A stretch of DNA of 47,530 nt from an uncultured Bacteroidota bacterium (GTDB lineage Bacteria; Bacteroidota; Bacteroidia; Flavobacteriales; Flavobacteriaceae), in NCBI GenBank assembly GCA_903842575.1, contig CAIMMM010000122.1, forward strand, positions 1 to 47,530, in the 5' to 3' direction. The translations under genes were made by a program, and so were the position numbers. Within the stretch, counting starts at the first letter, position 1, and every line of letters starts with the position of its first letter. The notes beneath the pieces were generated by a model. It did not search any database. It was not told the origin of the DNA and was given only the letters and a program-made list of their open reading frames with translations. Positions 1-7,793 of the stretch are shown here, piece by piece.

Positions 1-1316
1 TAGCTTCCCAACTGAAATTCATAAAACTTGTAAGCGCAGGTAAATTAAAAGATTTCTCCCTAAAAAACTTTCAGTTTGAAAAAGAAATTAATAAAGACGG
101 AACCGTAGCAGATATCCTGATTGCGAATCAATCTTTATTAGTTCAAGTTGTTAAAGAACCCATATCAACCAAAGGTCCAAGAATAAGCTCAGAGCTTTCT
201 TTGGCTGGAAGATTTGTGGTTTTAGTTCCGTTCTCTGATAGAGTTTCTGTTTCACAAAAAATAGAAATTAAAGGAGAAAAAGAACGTTTAAAAAAACTTG
301 TGCAATCTATCAAACCAAGAGGATTTGGTGTTATTGTGAGAACAGTAGCAGAAGGCAAAAATACAGCCGAATTAGAAAAAGACTTGCAGAATCTACTTAG
401 TAGATGGACTGCAATGTGTAAAAAATTACCAACTGCACATCATCCTTCCAAAATATTAGGAGAGCTTAACCGAGCTTCTTCTATATTAAGAGATGTATTT
501 AATGACACCTTTACGGGTGTGTATATTGATGATGTTGAGTTGTACAATGAAACGAAAGACTATATTACCGAGATAGATCCTTCAAAACAATCAATGGTTA
601 AGCTTTATCAATCTAAAGACACGCCGATTTTTGAGAAATACAACATAGAGAGACAAATTAAAACTTCGTTTGGAAAAACAGTATCAATGAGCAAGGGCGC
701 TTATTTGATTATTGAACACACCGAAGCACTTCACGTTATTGACGTGAACAGCGGAAACCGTTCCAATAAAGCTTCTAACCAAGAAGATACTGCCATGGAA
801 GTAAACATGATAGCCGCTGCCGAAATCGCAAGACAATTGCGTTTGAGAGATATGGGCGGAATCATTGTTATTGATTTTATCGATTTGCAAAACTCCGAAA
901 ATCGTAATGTTTTGTTCAACTTCCTTAGAGAAGAAATGAGCGATGACAAAGCAAAACACAAAATCTTACCACCGAGTAAATTTGGATTAGTTCAAATTAC
1001 GAGACAAAGGGTAAGACCAGAAGTAAACATTAAAACAAGAGAAGAAGATCCTAACAATGAAAATGGAGAAATTGAAGCTCCAATTCTAGTTATCGACAGA
1101 ATTGCTTCCGACCTTGAAAGAATATTAAAAACCCATAAAAAGGTAATGCTCAATGTACATCCTTTTGTGGCAGCATACCTTAAAAAAGGTTTTCCATCAT
1201 TACGTTCAAAATGGTTTTTTGAATATAAAAAATGGGTAAAAATCATACCGCGTGACGCTTACACGTATTTGGAATACCGTTTCTTTGATTCCCAAGGAAA
1301 TGAAATTGAAGATTAA
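1..1316 (+). CDS. rng: Ribonuclease G/E family endoribonuclease, 5'-truncated by window edge
   Basis: This is the 3' part of an RNase E/G family endoribonuclease, which processes rRNA precursors and decays mRNA in the cytoplasm. The frame is already open at base 3, and 437 residues are visible. The N-terminal S1 RNA-binding region is mostly outside the window, so the true start is not visible. The catalytic core is recognisable from the metal-binding Asp of HVIDVNSGNRS (Asp codon near base 741) and the second Asp in GGIIVIDFIDL (codon near 873). The cysteines of the Zn-link motif (CPxCxG) that joins RNase E/G dimers in proteobacteria are not seen; the region after GLVQITRQRVRPE is Glu/Asn-rich instead. 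A strong terminator follows the stop. Family assignment is certain; choosing RNase G over E rests on the lack of a long C-terminal scaffold. Confidence 0.93.
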   Translation, partial: ASQLKFIKLVSAGKLKDFSLKNFQFEKEINKDGTVADILIANQSLLVQVVKEPISTKGPRISSELSLAGRFVVLVPFSDRVSVSQKIEIKGEKERLKKLVQSIKPRGFGVIVRTVAEGKNTAELEKDLQNLLSRWTAMCKKLPTAHHPSKILGELNRASSILRDVFNDTFTGVYIDDVELYNETKDYITEIDPSKQSMVKLYQSKDTPIFEKYNIERQIKTSFGKTVSMSKGAYLIIEHTEALHVIDVNSGNRSNKASNQEDTAMEVNMIAAAEIARQLRLRDMGGIIVIDFIDLQNSENRNVLFNFLREEMSDDKAKHKILPPSKFGLVQITRQRVRPEVNIKTREEDPNNENGEIEAPILVIDRIASDLERILKTHKKVMLNVHPFVAAYLKKGFPSLRSKWFFEYKKWVKIIPRDAYTYLEYRFFDSQGNEIED

Positions 1317-1320
1317 TTAA

Positions 1321-1355
1321 AAACCGTCTCGTTAAATTAACGAGACGGTTTTTTT
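1321..1355 (+). terminator. Rho-independent terminator after RNase G gene
   Basis: A perfect inverted repeat with 14-bp arms (AACCGTCTCGTTAA and its complement around a single A) is followed by a run of seven T. It lies 5 bp after the RNase G stop codon. It is also downstream of the convergent SIMPL gene, so it may stop transcription from both sides. Confidence 0.9.
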
Positions 1356-1375
1356 ATGTTCAAATTTTCGAGAGT

Positions 1376-2128
1376 TTAATCCAATTCGTATTCCAATCGG
1401 ACGGTGATTCTTGCCGTTTTATTTTTACTGAAGGTGTCGTTAATACCCCCATAGCTATCATCTTCTGTTGAACCTTGACCCGTAATTTGGAAAACGCCCA
1501 TGCTGGCTCGTTTTAATTTTCCTAAATTTCCATCCCCCGTATTTACAATTTTTGTGGCGCGTTCGTTGGCATCTTTTGTAGCGTTTTCAATCAAACTTTG
1601 TTTTAAACTGGGCAAATTGGAATAGGTATATTGAATGGAATTGGAAGAAAGTTCAATCCCTGAATTGACCAATTCCGAAGTTTTGCTGGAAACACTTTCT
1701 ATGCGATTCATCAAATCGGGATTCTTTTTTGCCGAAAAAGAAATCGTTTGGGTGGCTTCATAACCATCAAAAACTTGTTCGTAGCGGGTTTGGTTTTCGG
1801 CATTCTCACTTCGAACTTCCCTGAATTTCTTTTGAAAATTCACCGCTCCAAAGCTAAATTCGTTGGGCTTAAATCCTTTCCCAATGAAGAAATCGGAAAC
1901 AATTTTTTGATCCGATACTATTTTGTTATAAGCCGTTTTGATATCCAAGCTATTCGTTGTAAAACTTCCCGACCACAGAATTTCATCCGAAACAAAATCT
2001 TTGGTGCCAAGACCGATAACAGTGATTGAATCTAAATTTTTATTCCGATTTTGAAACGAATTTCCCAAAATCCAAGCCGTGATAATGATGGCAGCGGCAA
2101 TGATAATTGAAGATTTTATTTTTTCCAT
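1376..2128 (-). CDS. SIMPL domain-containing protein (DUF541 family)
   Basis: This 250-residue protein has an N-terminal hydrophobic segment (about residues 5-22) that acts as a signal anchor or signal peptide, followed by a SIMPL/DUF541 domain over most of the rest. The opening ITVIGLGTKDFVSDEILWSG matches the family pattern, in which a short conserved strand precedes the repeated beta-alpha units. SIMPL proteins are periplasmic or surface-exposed; their biochemical role is not established, although some are linked to oxidative stress or bind kinases in eukaryotes. The gene lies 88 bp downstream of tadA on the same strand, and no consensus promoter is visible in the gap, so co-transcription with tadA is possible. 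It converges on the RNase G gene. Confidence 0.8.
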   Translation of the reverse strand: MEKIKSSIIIAAAIIITAWILGNSFQNRNKNLDSITVIGLGTKDFVSDEILWSGSFTTNSLDIKTAYNKIVSDQKIVSDFFIGKGFKPNEFSFGAVNFQKKFREVRSENAENQTRYEQVFDGYEATQTISFSAKKNPDLMNRIESVSSKTSELVNSGIELSSNSIQYTYSNLPSLKQSLIENATKDANERATKIVNTGDGNLGKLKRASMGVFQITGQGSTEDDSYGGINDTFSKNKTARITVRLEYELD

Positions 2129-2216
2129 ATCTAAATGTGTTTGTTAAAACAGGTAACGGCATTAAATGCTTTTTATTGCTTGAATTCATGAATTTTAGAA
2201 CCCATTTCCCTTCAAC

Positions 2217-2660
2217 TTATTTCCTTTTTTCTGCAAAAAAGCGTTTCATAATTTCAGAAGCTTCTTCCGCCATAACCCCTTGAATTACCTCGGTTTTTGG
2301 ATGCAATTTCGTCCCTAAAGTCTGGAAACCGCGATGGTCATCTTTAGCGCCAAAAACAATTTTAGAAATTTGAGACCAATACAAGGCGCCCGCACACATT
2401 TGACAAGGTTCCAAAGTGACATACAATGTGCAACCCATTAAATATTTTCCGCCCAAATAATTAGCCGCGGCGGTAATGGTTTGCATTTCGGCATGAGCCG
2501 TTACATCATTGAGCATTTCGGTGAGATTATGACTTCGGGCGATAATTTTATTATTGATGACAACGACAGCGCCAACAGGAATTTCGCCTTTTTCATAAGC
2601 GGCTTCGGCTTCCTGCAAAGCTTTTTTCATGAAATATTCGTCGGTGAAAATGTTTTCCAT
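2217..2660 (-). CDS. tadA: tRNA-specific adenosine deaminase TadA
   Basis: TadA deaminates adenosine-34 to inosine in the anticodon of tRNA-Arg(ACG). This 147-residue protein has the zinc cytidine-deaminase-fold signature: His56 and Glu58 in HAEMQ (ligand and proton shuttle), and Cys86 and Cys89 in PCQMC (ligands). The sequence GEIPVGAVVV near the start and the region FGAKDDHRG are typical of bacterial TadA. An in-frame TTG-type extension to 2690 exists, but I chose the ATG at 2660 because homologues begin with the helix MENIFTDEYFMKKAL and because a TAnnTTTG promoter box ends only 4 nt before this ATG, so an upstream start would lie outside the transcript. The gene is divergent from dxs. Confidence 0.93.
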   Translation of the reverse strand: MENIFTDEYFMKKALQEAEAAYEKGEIPVGAVVVINNKIIARSHNLTEMLNDVTAHAEMQTITAAANYLGGKYLMGCTLYVTLEPCQMCAGALYWSQISKIVFGAKDDHRGFQTLGTKLHPKTEVIQGVMAEEASEIMKRFFAEKRK

Positions 2661-2664
2661 GAAA

Positions 2665-2672
2665 CAAAAATA
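2665..2672 (-). promoter_or_regulatory. -7 promoter element for tadA (leaderless type)
   Basis: TATTTTTG on the minus strand matches the Bacteroidota -7 consensus TAnnTTTG. Only 4 nt (TTTC) separate it from the tadA ATG, so transcription should begin at or very near the start codon. I see no TTG at the usual -33 distance. Confidence 0.55.
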
Positions 2673-2685
2673 GGAATTCAATTCG

Positions 2686-2693
2686 TACATTTG
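2686..2693 (+). promoter_or_regulatory. -7 promoter element for dxs (leaderless type)
   Basis: TACATTTG matches TAnnTTTG and is followed by CTTA and then the dxs ATG at 2698. The predicted transcript would have essentially no 5' leader. The element lies back to back with the tadA -7 box in a 37-bp intergenic space. No clear -33 TTG is seen. Confidence 0.55.
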
Positions 2694-2697
2694 CTTA

Positions 2698-4464
2698 ATG
2701 TCAAAAAAATTACTCGAACATATTTATAATCCAACCGATTTACGAAAATTGGACGAACAGCAATTGCCTCAATTGGCAATGGAATTGCGGGATTTTATAA
2801 TAGATATTGTTTCGATAAAAGAAGGACATCTTGGCGCTAGCCTTGGTGTTGTAGAATTGACGATTGCTTTGCATTATGTTTTTAATACGCCCGAAGATTT
2901 ATTGGTTTGGGATGTGGGACACCAAGCCTATGGCCATAAAATTTTAACCGAAAGAAAAGAGAAATTTCATACCAACCGCCAACTTGGTGGCATTTCGGGT
3001 TTTCCAAAACGAAGTGAAAGTGTTTATGATACTTTTGGCGTGGGACATTCCTCCACCTCTATTTCGGCGGCTTTAGGAATGGCAATTGCCTCGCAACTGA
3101 AAGGCGAAAACAAACATCATATTGCCGTGATTGGAGATGCTTCTATTGCAAGCGGAATGGCATTTGAGGGTTTGAATCATGCCGGAGTTACCGACGCTAA
3201 TTTGTTGGTGATTTTGAACGACAACGCTATCGGAATAGATCCAAGTGTTGGAGCTTTGAAAAACTATTTGACATCGGTCAAGGATGGAAAAAATCCGAAA
3301 CAAAACAATATGATTAAGTCCTTGAATTTTGATTATTCGGGACCTATTGATGGTCATGATATTTTTGCTGTTATCAAGGAATTGAAAAGGCTTAAAAATG
3401 TAAATGGTCCAAAGTTCCTTCACATTATAACTACCAAAGGCAAAGGCTTGCAACAAGCGGAAGACGACCAGGTAAAATATCATGCGCCTGGAAAATTTGA
3501 TAAAACTACGGGGGAAATTCATTTGAAATCGGAAGCACATTTACCTCCTAAATTTCAAGACGTTTTTGGCTTGACCTTAGTAGAATTGGCAAAAATAAAT
3601 CCTAAAATAATTGGAATAACTCCAGCAATGCCTTCTGGAAGTTCGTTGAAATATATGATGGATGCTTTTCCTAATAGGGCTTTTGATGTGGGTATAGCCG
3701 AGCAACATGCGGCAACCCTTTCGGCAGGAATGGCGACACAAGGCATGGTTGTTTTTTGCAATATATATTCCACATTTCTACAGCGCGCCTATGACCAGGT
3801 GATTCACGATGTGGCTTTGCAAAACCTGCCGGTTATATTCTGTTTGGACAGGGCGGGTTTGGTTGGAGAAGATGGCGCCACGCATCATGGCGTTTTTGAT
3901 TTGGCGTATTTACGGTGTATTCCCAACCTCATCATTTACGCTCCCAAAGATGAAATTGCTTTGCGTAATATATTATATACCGCACAATTGGGATTAAAAC
4001 ATCCTATTGCAATTAGATATCCTCGTGGTCGTGGGAGTATTGTAGATTGGCAACGCACTTTTCAGAAAATAGAAATTGGGGAAGCGCATTTACTAAAAGA
4101 AGGCAATAAAATTGCTGTCCTATCAACCGGATTTATTGGAAATAATGTAACCTTAGCATTTAAAAACATAAGTAATGCTACCGATTTTGCACATTATGAT
4201 TTTGGATTTGTAAAACCTTTGGATGAAAGGTCATTGCATGAAATTTTTGAAACCTTTGAAATTATTATCACTGTTGAAGATGGTGTAATCAAAGGAGGGT
4301 TTGGAAGTGCTGTTATTGAATTTGCTTCTCAAAATGAGTATTCCCAAAAAATCTTAACACTAGGAGTTCCTGATGTATTTATTGAACACGGAACGGTTGA
4401 AGAACTCCAAAATATCTGCAAGATAGATACTAAAAGTTTGGAAATTCTTTTTACTACTATATAA
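2698..4464 (+). CDS. dxs: 1-deoxy-D-xylulose-5-phosphate synthase
   Basis: Dxs condenses pyruvate and glyceraldehyde 3-phosphate with thiamine diphosphate to make DXP, the first step of the MEP isoprenoid pathway. The protein has 588 residues, slightly shorter than the roughly 620-residue E. coli enzyme. Visible landmarks are the N-terminal EGHLGASLGVVELTIALHYVF, the HQAYGHK motif, the thiamine-diphosphate motif GDASIASGMAFEGLNHAG ending in NDN, and the transketolase-type Glu in FDVGIAEQHAATLSAGMA of the pyrimidine domain, followed by a C-terminal transketolase domain. GDA replaces the more common GDG. The gene stands alone and ends in a symmetrical terminator. Confidence 0.95.
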   Translation: MSKKLLEHIYNPTDLRKLDEQQLPQLAMELRDFIIDIVSIKEGHLGASLGVVELTIALHYVFNTPEDLLVWDVGHQAYGHKILTERKEKFHTNRQLGGISGFPKRSESVYDTFGVGHSSTSISAALGMAIASQLKGENKHHIAVIGDASIASGMAFEGLNHAGVTDANLLVILNDNAIGIDPSVGALKNYLTSVKDGKNPKQNNMIKSLNFDYSGPIDGHDIFAVIKELKRLKNVNGPKFLHIITTKGKGLQQAEDDQVKYHAPGKFDKTTGEIHLKSEAHLPPKFQDVFGLTLVELAKINPKIIGITPAMPSGSSLKYMMDAFPNRAFDVGIAEQHAATLSAGMATQGMVVFCNIYSTFLQRAYDQVIHDVALQNLPVIFCLDRAGLVGEDGATHHGVFDLAYLRCIPNLIIYAPKDEIALRNILYTAQLGLKHPIAIRYPRGRGSIVDWQRTFQKIEIGEAHLLKEGNKIAVLSTGFIGNNVTLAFKNISNATDFAHYDFGFVKPLDERSLHEIFETFEIIITVEDGVIKGGFGSAVIEFASQNEYSQKILTLGVPDVFIEHGTVEELQNICKIDTKSLEILFTTI

Positions 4465-4496
4465 AAAAAGCGTTCACCATGGTGAACGCTTTTTTT
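4463..4496. terminator. Bidirectional terminator between dxs and the M12-like protease gene
   Basis: A perfect 34-bp palindrome: seven A, then GCGTTCACCATGGTGAACGC, then seven T. The stem is GC-rich with a CATG loop. It reads as a terminator on both strands and separates two convergent genes, starting inside the dxs stop codon and ending 7 bp before the opposing stop. Confidence 0.93.
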
Positions 4497-4503
4497 AATT
4501 TTA

Positions 4504-7500
4504 TTACTCAATAATTATTCTTTTCACTTCTTTCTTCTTGCCGTCTTGAACATTTACTAAATAAACTCCTGATTGAAGATTATTGAGTTGAATGTTTTGT
4601 CTAAACAATCCAGTGTTTTCATAATTATTGTCAAAAATCCTTCTGCCTCTCATATCATAAACTTCAATCTTAATTTCGTTGTTTGAACTAGAATTAAATT
4701 GAACAGTAAAATCTCCTTTATTTGGATTTGGATAAATAGCAAAATTTTGTAATATGTTTTCACTGGTACTCAATGGTTGTGTATTACAAAGATTTATACT
4801 CCAACTGTTTAATGTTCCACCATCTTGAGCAAAGGAATCTAATATTCTTAATGTCCATAAGCCCAGAGATGACTGTCCATTAAAAGCGGATAATACTTGG
4901 ATTGGTTTTACATTCCCCGAAATTGCTGGATTAGTTCCACATACTAGTACACTTCCTGAATCATCAAATGTTCCAACAATGTTGAGCAAACTATTACTTG
5001 AACATGGTCCTGCAACAAGTTGCACTTGTGTTCCAGTAGGGCTAATTAAAGTCATTGTCAAATCATTAACCCAAGTGTGAGAAACATTAACTGTTACGTT
5101 TACATCAGAAATAGTTACATTATCTGGAACATTTAAAGTTGAATTAATAGTAACGTTTGCTGTTGTAGCAATTGTAAGTGGAACATTAGCGGATGTGTAA
5201 GCGCTACAAACTACTACGCCAGTCATAAATTGATAGGGAGCGCTATAAACACCATAACATGAATTGTTTTTAGGCAACACTTTCCAATAATAATTTGTTC
5301 CTTCCGCCAAACCCGTTACTGCGTAATTGGTTGTCGTAACCGTTCCTGAACTAATAATATTTGTAAATGCAATATCCGAAGCTACTTGAATATCATACAT
5401 CGTAGCATTTGCATCGGCAACCCAAGTTAAATTTAGTGTTGTTGTTTGACCAGTGGCCAAATTTGCTGGGGTTGATAAAGTCGAGGCAGAGAAATTGGAA
5501 CTATACAAATTAAAATAAAACGGAACTGTTTTTGTAATTGCTCCCGAAGTTGCTGTAACAGTCAATGAATATAAACCTGCTGTTGCAGCTGCTGTATTAC
5601 CTATAGTCATTGTAACTATTCCATTTGAAGTGATTGTCGCTGGTGAAAAAGCAACCGTAGTCCCAGCAGGTTGTCCTGTCACAGTAAAAGAAGTAGATCC
5701 TGAAAATCCTCCTTGTACAGCATAAGAGATATCATAACTAACATTTGCTCCTGTACATGCTTCTTTGTTTTGTTGTTCGGCTACTCCATTGAACGCAGCA
5801 GAAAAAGTTGAAGTTGGCGTTGCTGCAACGATTGCAAAATTAACATTAGAAATGTCATAAAAAATATGCTTATATCCTTTAACCATAATTCTATTATTTA
5901 TTCCAATATTATTTGGAACGGTAATGTTTTCAGAACCGTCATTTGGAACTTTACTTGCTAAAAGAATTGGGTATGTGTTTCCCCCATCTGTCGATAAATA
6001 AATATCAACATAAGTTGAATTCACATTGTTTCCGGTTGTTCCTGCAACATTCCAAGTTACGGCTTGATTGGATGCTACTGGCCAAGAAACAACTGTGTTT
6101 GGAACATTTACTACAAATGGACCCGCCGTTGCGTTTACCGTAACTCGCATTAAATCAGATCCTGTTTGACCTACTCCAGCAACATTATCTCTAGCTGTTA
6201 ATACAAAGTTTAATGTTCTCGAAACCGAACTTAATGCTTCAACAACAATATCTGTTCCTTGCGTTGTAGTGGCATTTGCGATTACTCTTGCCATTGGCGG
6301 GAAATATCTTGAAGGGGAAGATACTGGATTGTAGGAGCGCCAGTTTGGTCCTCCATTTTTTGTTGCTGAGGCGGCACTTGCTGCTCCGGTTTGAGTAGTA
6401 GCTGTATCATTCTCTTCCCAACAATAGCTTAATATATCGCCGTTTGGATCAGTCGCCGTACCCGTTAATATAAAGGGAGTACTTTTTGGAATAGTGTAAT
6501 CCAATCCTGCATTTACAACTGGCGCTCCATTTGACAAAGGAGTTCTAACGGGACAGGTTTTAGCAACCATATTGTCTTGTACTTGTTTAATATTGGCATA
6601 AACAAAATAGGCATCGGAATGGGGTTGAACATCCTGAGCTGTAATTCCAGCATAACCCATAATTGTTGACCCAGAACCTGGCTCTACATTCACTCCTGAA
6701 CCTTCAACACTGTTAGAAAAAGAGTGATTCCCTCCAAATTGATGACCCATTTCGTGAGCTACATAATCAATATCAAAAGTGTCTCCTGATGGGATTCCGT
6801 CTGCTGGCGAAGTAATTCCACTCCCTTTTTGTCCGTCATCACAAACACAACCAATACAACCTGCATTTCCACCACCTCCAGTGGCTCCAAACATGTGACC
6901 AATATCGTAATTTGCTTCCCCAATAGTGGCGGTTAATGTTGCTTGTAACTCTCCGTTCCAATTTCCCATTGAAGAATAAGGGTCAGAAGCTGCATTTGTA
7001 AATATTACACTTGTATTATTTGCGATTATATTCATATGAACAGCAAAATCTTTTTCGAAAACGCCGTTAACTCTTGTCATTGAAGCATTCATTGCCGCTA
7101 AAGCAAGTGCAACTGTACCTCCAAAATAAGTAGCATATTCTCCATTACAAGATAATGCTAATCTAAAAGTTAACAATTCTCCCGAACTAGATCTATGAGC
7201 TGCTGTAATTCTATTAACATCAGTGGCAACAGCATGGTCTATGGTTGAACATGTAAATGGTAAACTTCCTTTTACTCTTGAGGAATTATAAACTGCATAA
7301 AATTTTCCATCTTCTGTATAAGGTTCGATGAATTCATTTCTTTTATCAACTCTAAAAATCATAGCTTGAATTCCTTTGGAATCTAGACTGAATCTAATTT
7401 GAGCTTGTTTATCATCAATTCCAATACCTGAGTAAGAACGTATATCAGGAAACTGACTTTGTAAAATTGGATCAAAGTTGGATTGTTCAAAAACTTCAAA

Positions 7501-7773
7501 TTTTTCAATGTTTCCTTCCGTATTTGGGAAAGAAACTATTCTTCCTCCAACTTTACTGTTGTACGATTTTTGCGGAACATTTTGAAGATCTTGCTTTACA
7601 CTTTCAATATTTAATTCAAAAAGAGTAAATACTGCCGGGAAAGATTGTCGTGCAATATTTTTAGAGATTTTTCCAGTGAAGACTTTAGCTCCTTTCCAAG
7701 CTTTTTCAGATTGAGAATAGGAAATTGTTACCAATAATAATGTAACAATTGTAATTAATGTGGTTTTTTTCAT
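4504..7773 (-). CDS. Secreted M12-like (reprolysin-type) zinc metalloprotease with FN3, P domain and T9SS sorting domain
   Basis: This 1089-residue protein has a Sec signal peptide (about residues 1-20, ending YSQ), a propeptide region, and a catalytic domain with the extended zinc motif HEMGHQFGGNH at residues 340-350. The long motif with a third His, and the flanking GSTIMGYAG (Met-turn), place it with reprolysin-type M12 metzincins. Ig-like segments follow, then a fibronectin type III domain (about 765-850), a proprotein-convertase P domain (about 856-1000, WVNDLTMTLISPTGTQV) and a type A T9SS sorting domain in the last 77 residues (YPNPNKGDF ... IIIE). It should be exported through the outer membrane by the type IX system and released or anchored at the surface. 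It starts 20 bp after the M36 gene, so the two are probably co-transcribed. Confidence 0.9.
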   Translation of the reverse strand: MKKTTLITIVTLLLVTISYSQSEKAWKGAKVFTGKISKNIARQSFPAVFTLFELNIESVKQDLQNVPQKSYNSKVGGRIVSFPNTEGNIEKFEVFEQSNFDPILQSQFPDIRSYSGIGIDDKQAQIRFSLDSKGIQAMIFRVDKRNEFIEPYTEDGKFYAVYNSSRVKGSLPFTCSTIDHAVATDVNRITAAHRSSSGELLTFRLALSCNGEYATYFGGTVALALAAMNASMTRVNGVFEKDFAVHMNIIANNTSVIFTNAASDPYSSMGNWNGELQATLTATIGEANYDIGHMFGATGGGGNAGCIGCVCDDGQKGSGITSPADGIPSGDTFDIDYVAHEMGHQFGGNHSFSNSVEGSGVNVEPGSGSTIMGYAGITAQDVQPHSDAYFVYANIKQVQDNMVAKTCPVRTPLSNGAPVVNAGLDYTIPKSTPFILTGTATDPNGDILSYCWEENDTATTQTGAASAASATKNGGPNWRSYNPVSSPSRYFPPMARVIANATTTQGTDIVVEALSSVSRTLNFVLTARDNVAGVGQTGSDLMRVTVNATAGPFVVNVPNTVVSWPVASNQAVTWNVAGTTGNNVNSTYVDIYLSTDGGNTYPILLASKVPNDGSENITVPNNIGINNRIMVKGYKHIFYDISNVNFAIVAATPTSTFSAAFNGVAEQQNKEACTGANVSYDISYAVQGGFSGSTSFTVTGQPAGTTVAFSPATITSNGIVTMTIGNTAAATAGLYSLTVTATSGAITKTVPFYFNLYSSNFSASTLSTPANLATGQTTTLNLTWVADANATMYDIQVASDIAFTNIISSGTVTTTNYAVTGLAEGTNYYWKVLPKNNSCYGVYSAPYQFMTGVVVCSAYTSANVPLTIATTANVTINSTLNVPDNVTISDVNVTVNVSHTWVNDLTMTLISPTGTQVQLVAGPCSSNSLLNIVGTFDDSGSVLVCGTNPAISGNVKPIQVLSAFNGQSSLGLWTLRILDSFAQDGGTLNSWSINLCNTQPLSTSENILQNFAIYPNPNKGDFTVQFNSSSNNEIKIEVYDMRGRRIFDNNYENTGLFRQNIQLNNLQSGVYLVNVQDGKKKEVKRIIIE

Positions 7774-7793
7774 TTTGGTTGATTAGCTATTTA

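Noticed and set aside
684..1246. Minus-strand open frames opposite the RNase G gene
   Set aside because: They overlap fully with a clearly conserved catalytic core in the other direction.
2661..2690. N-terminal extension of TadA to 2690
   Set aside because: The extension would lie upstream of the predicted transcription start and is absent from the usual family start.
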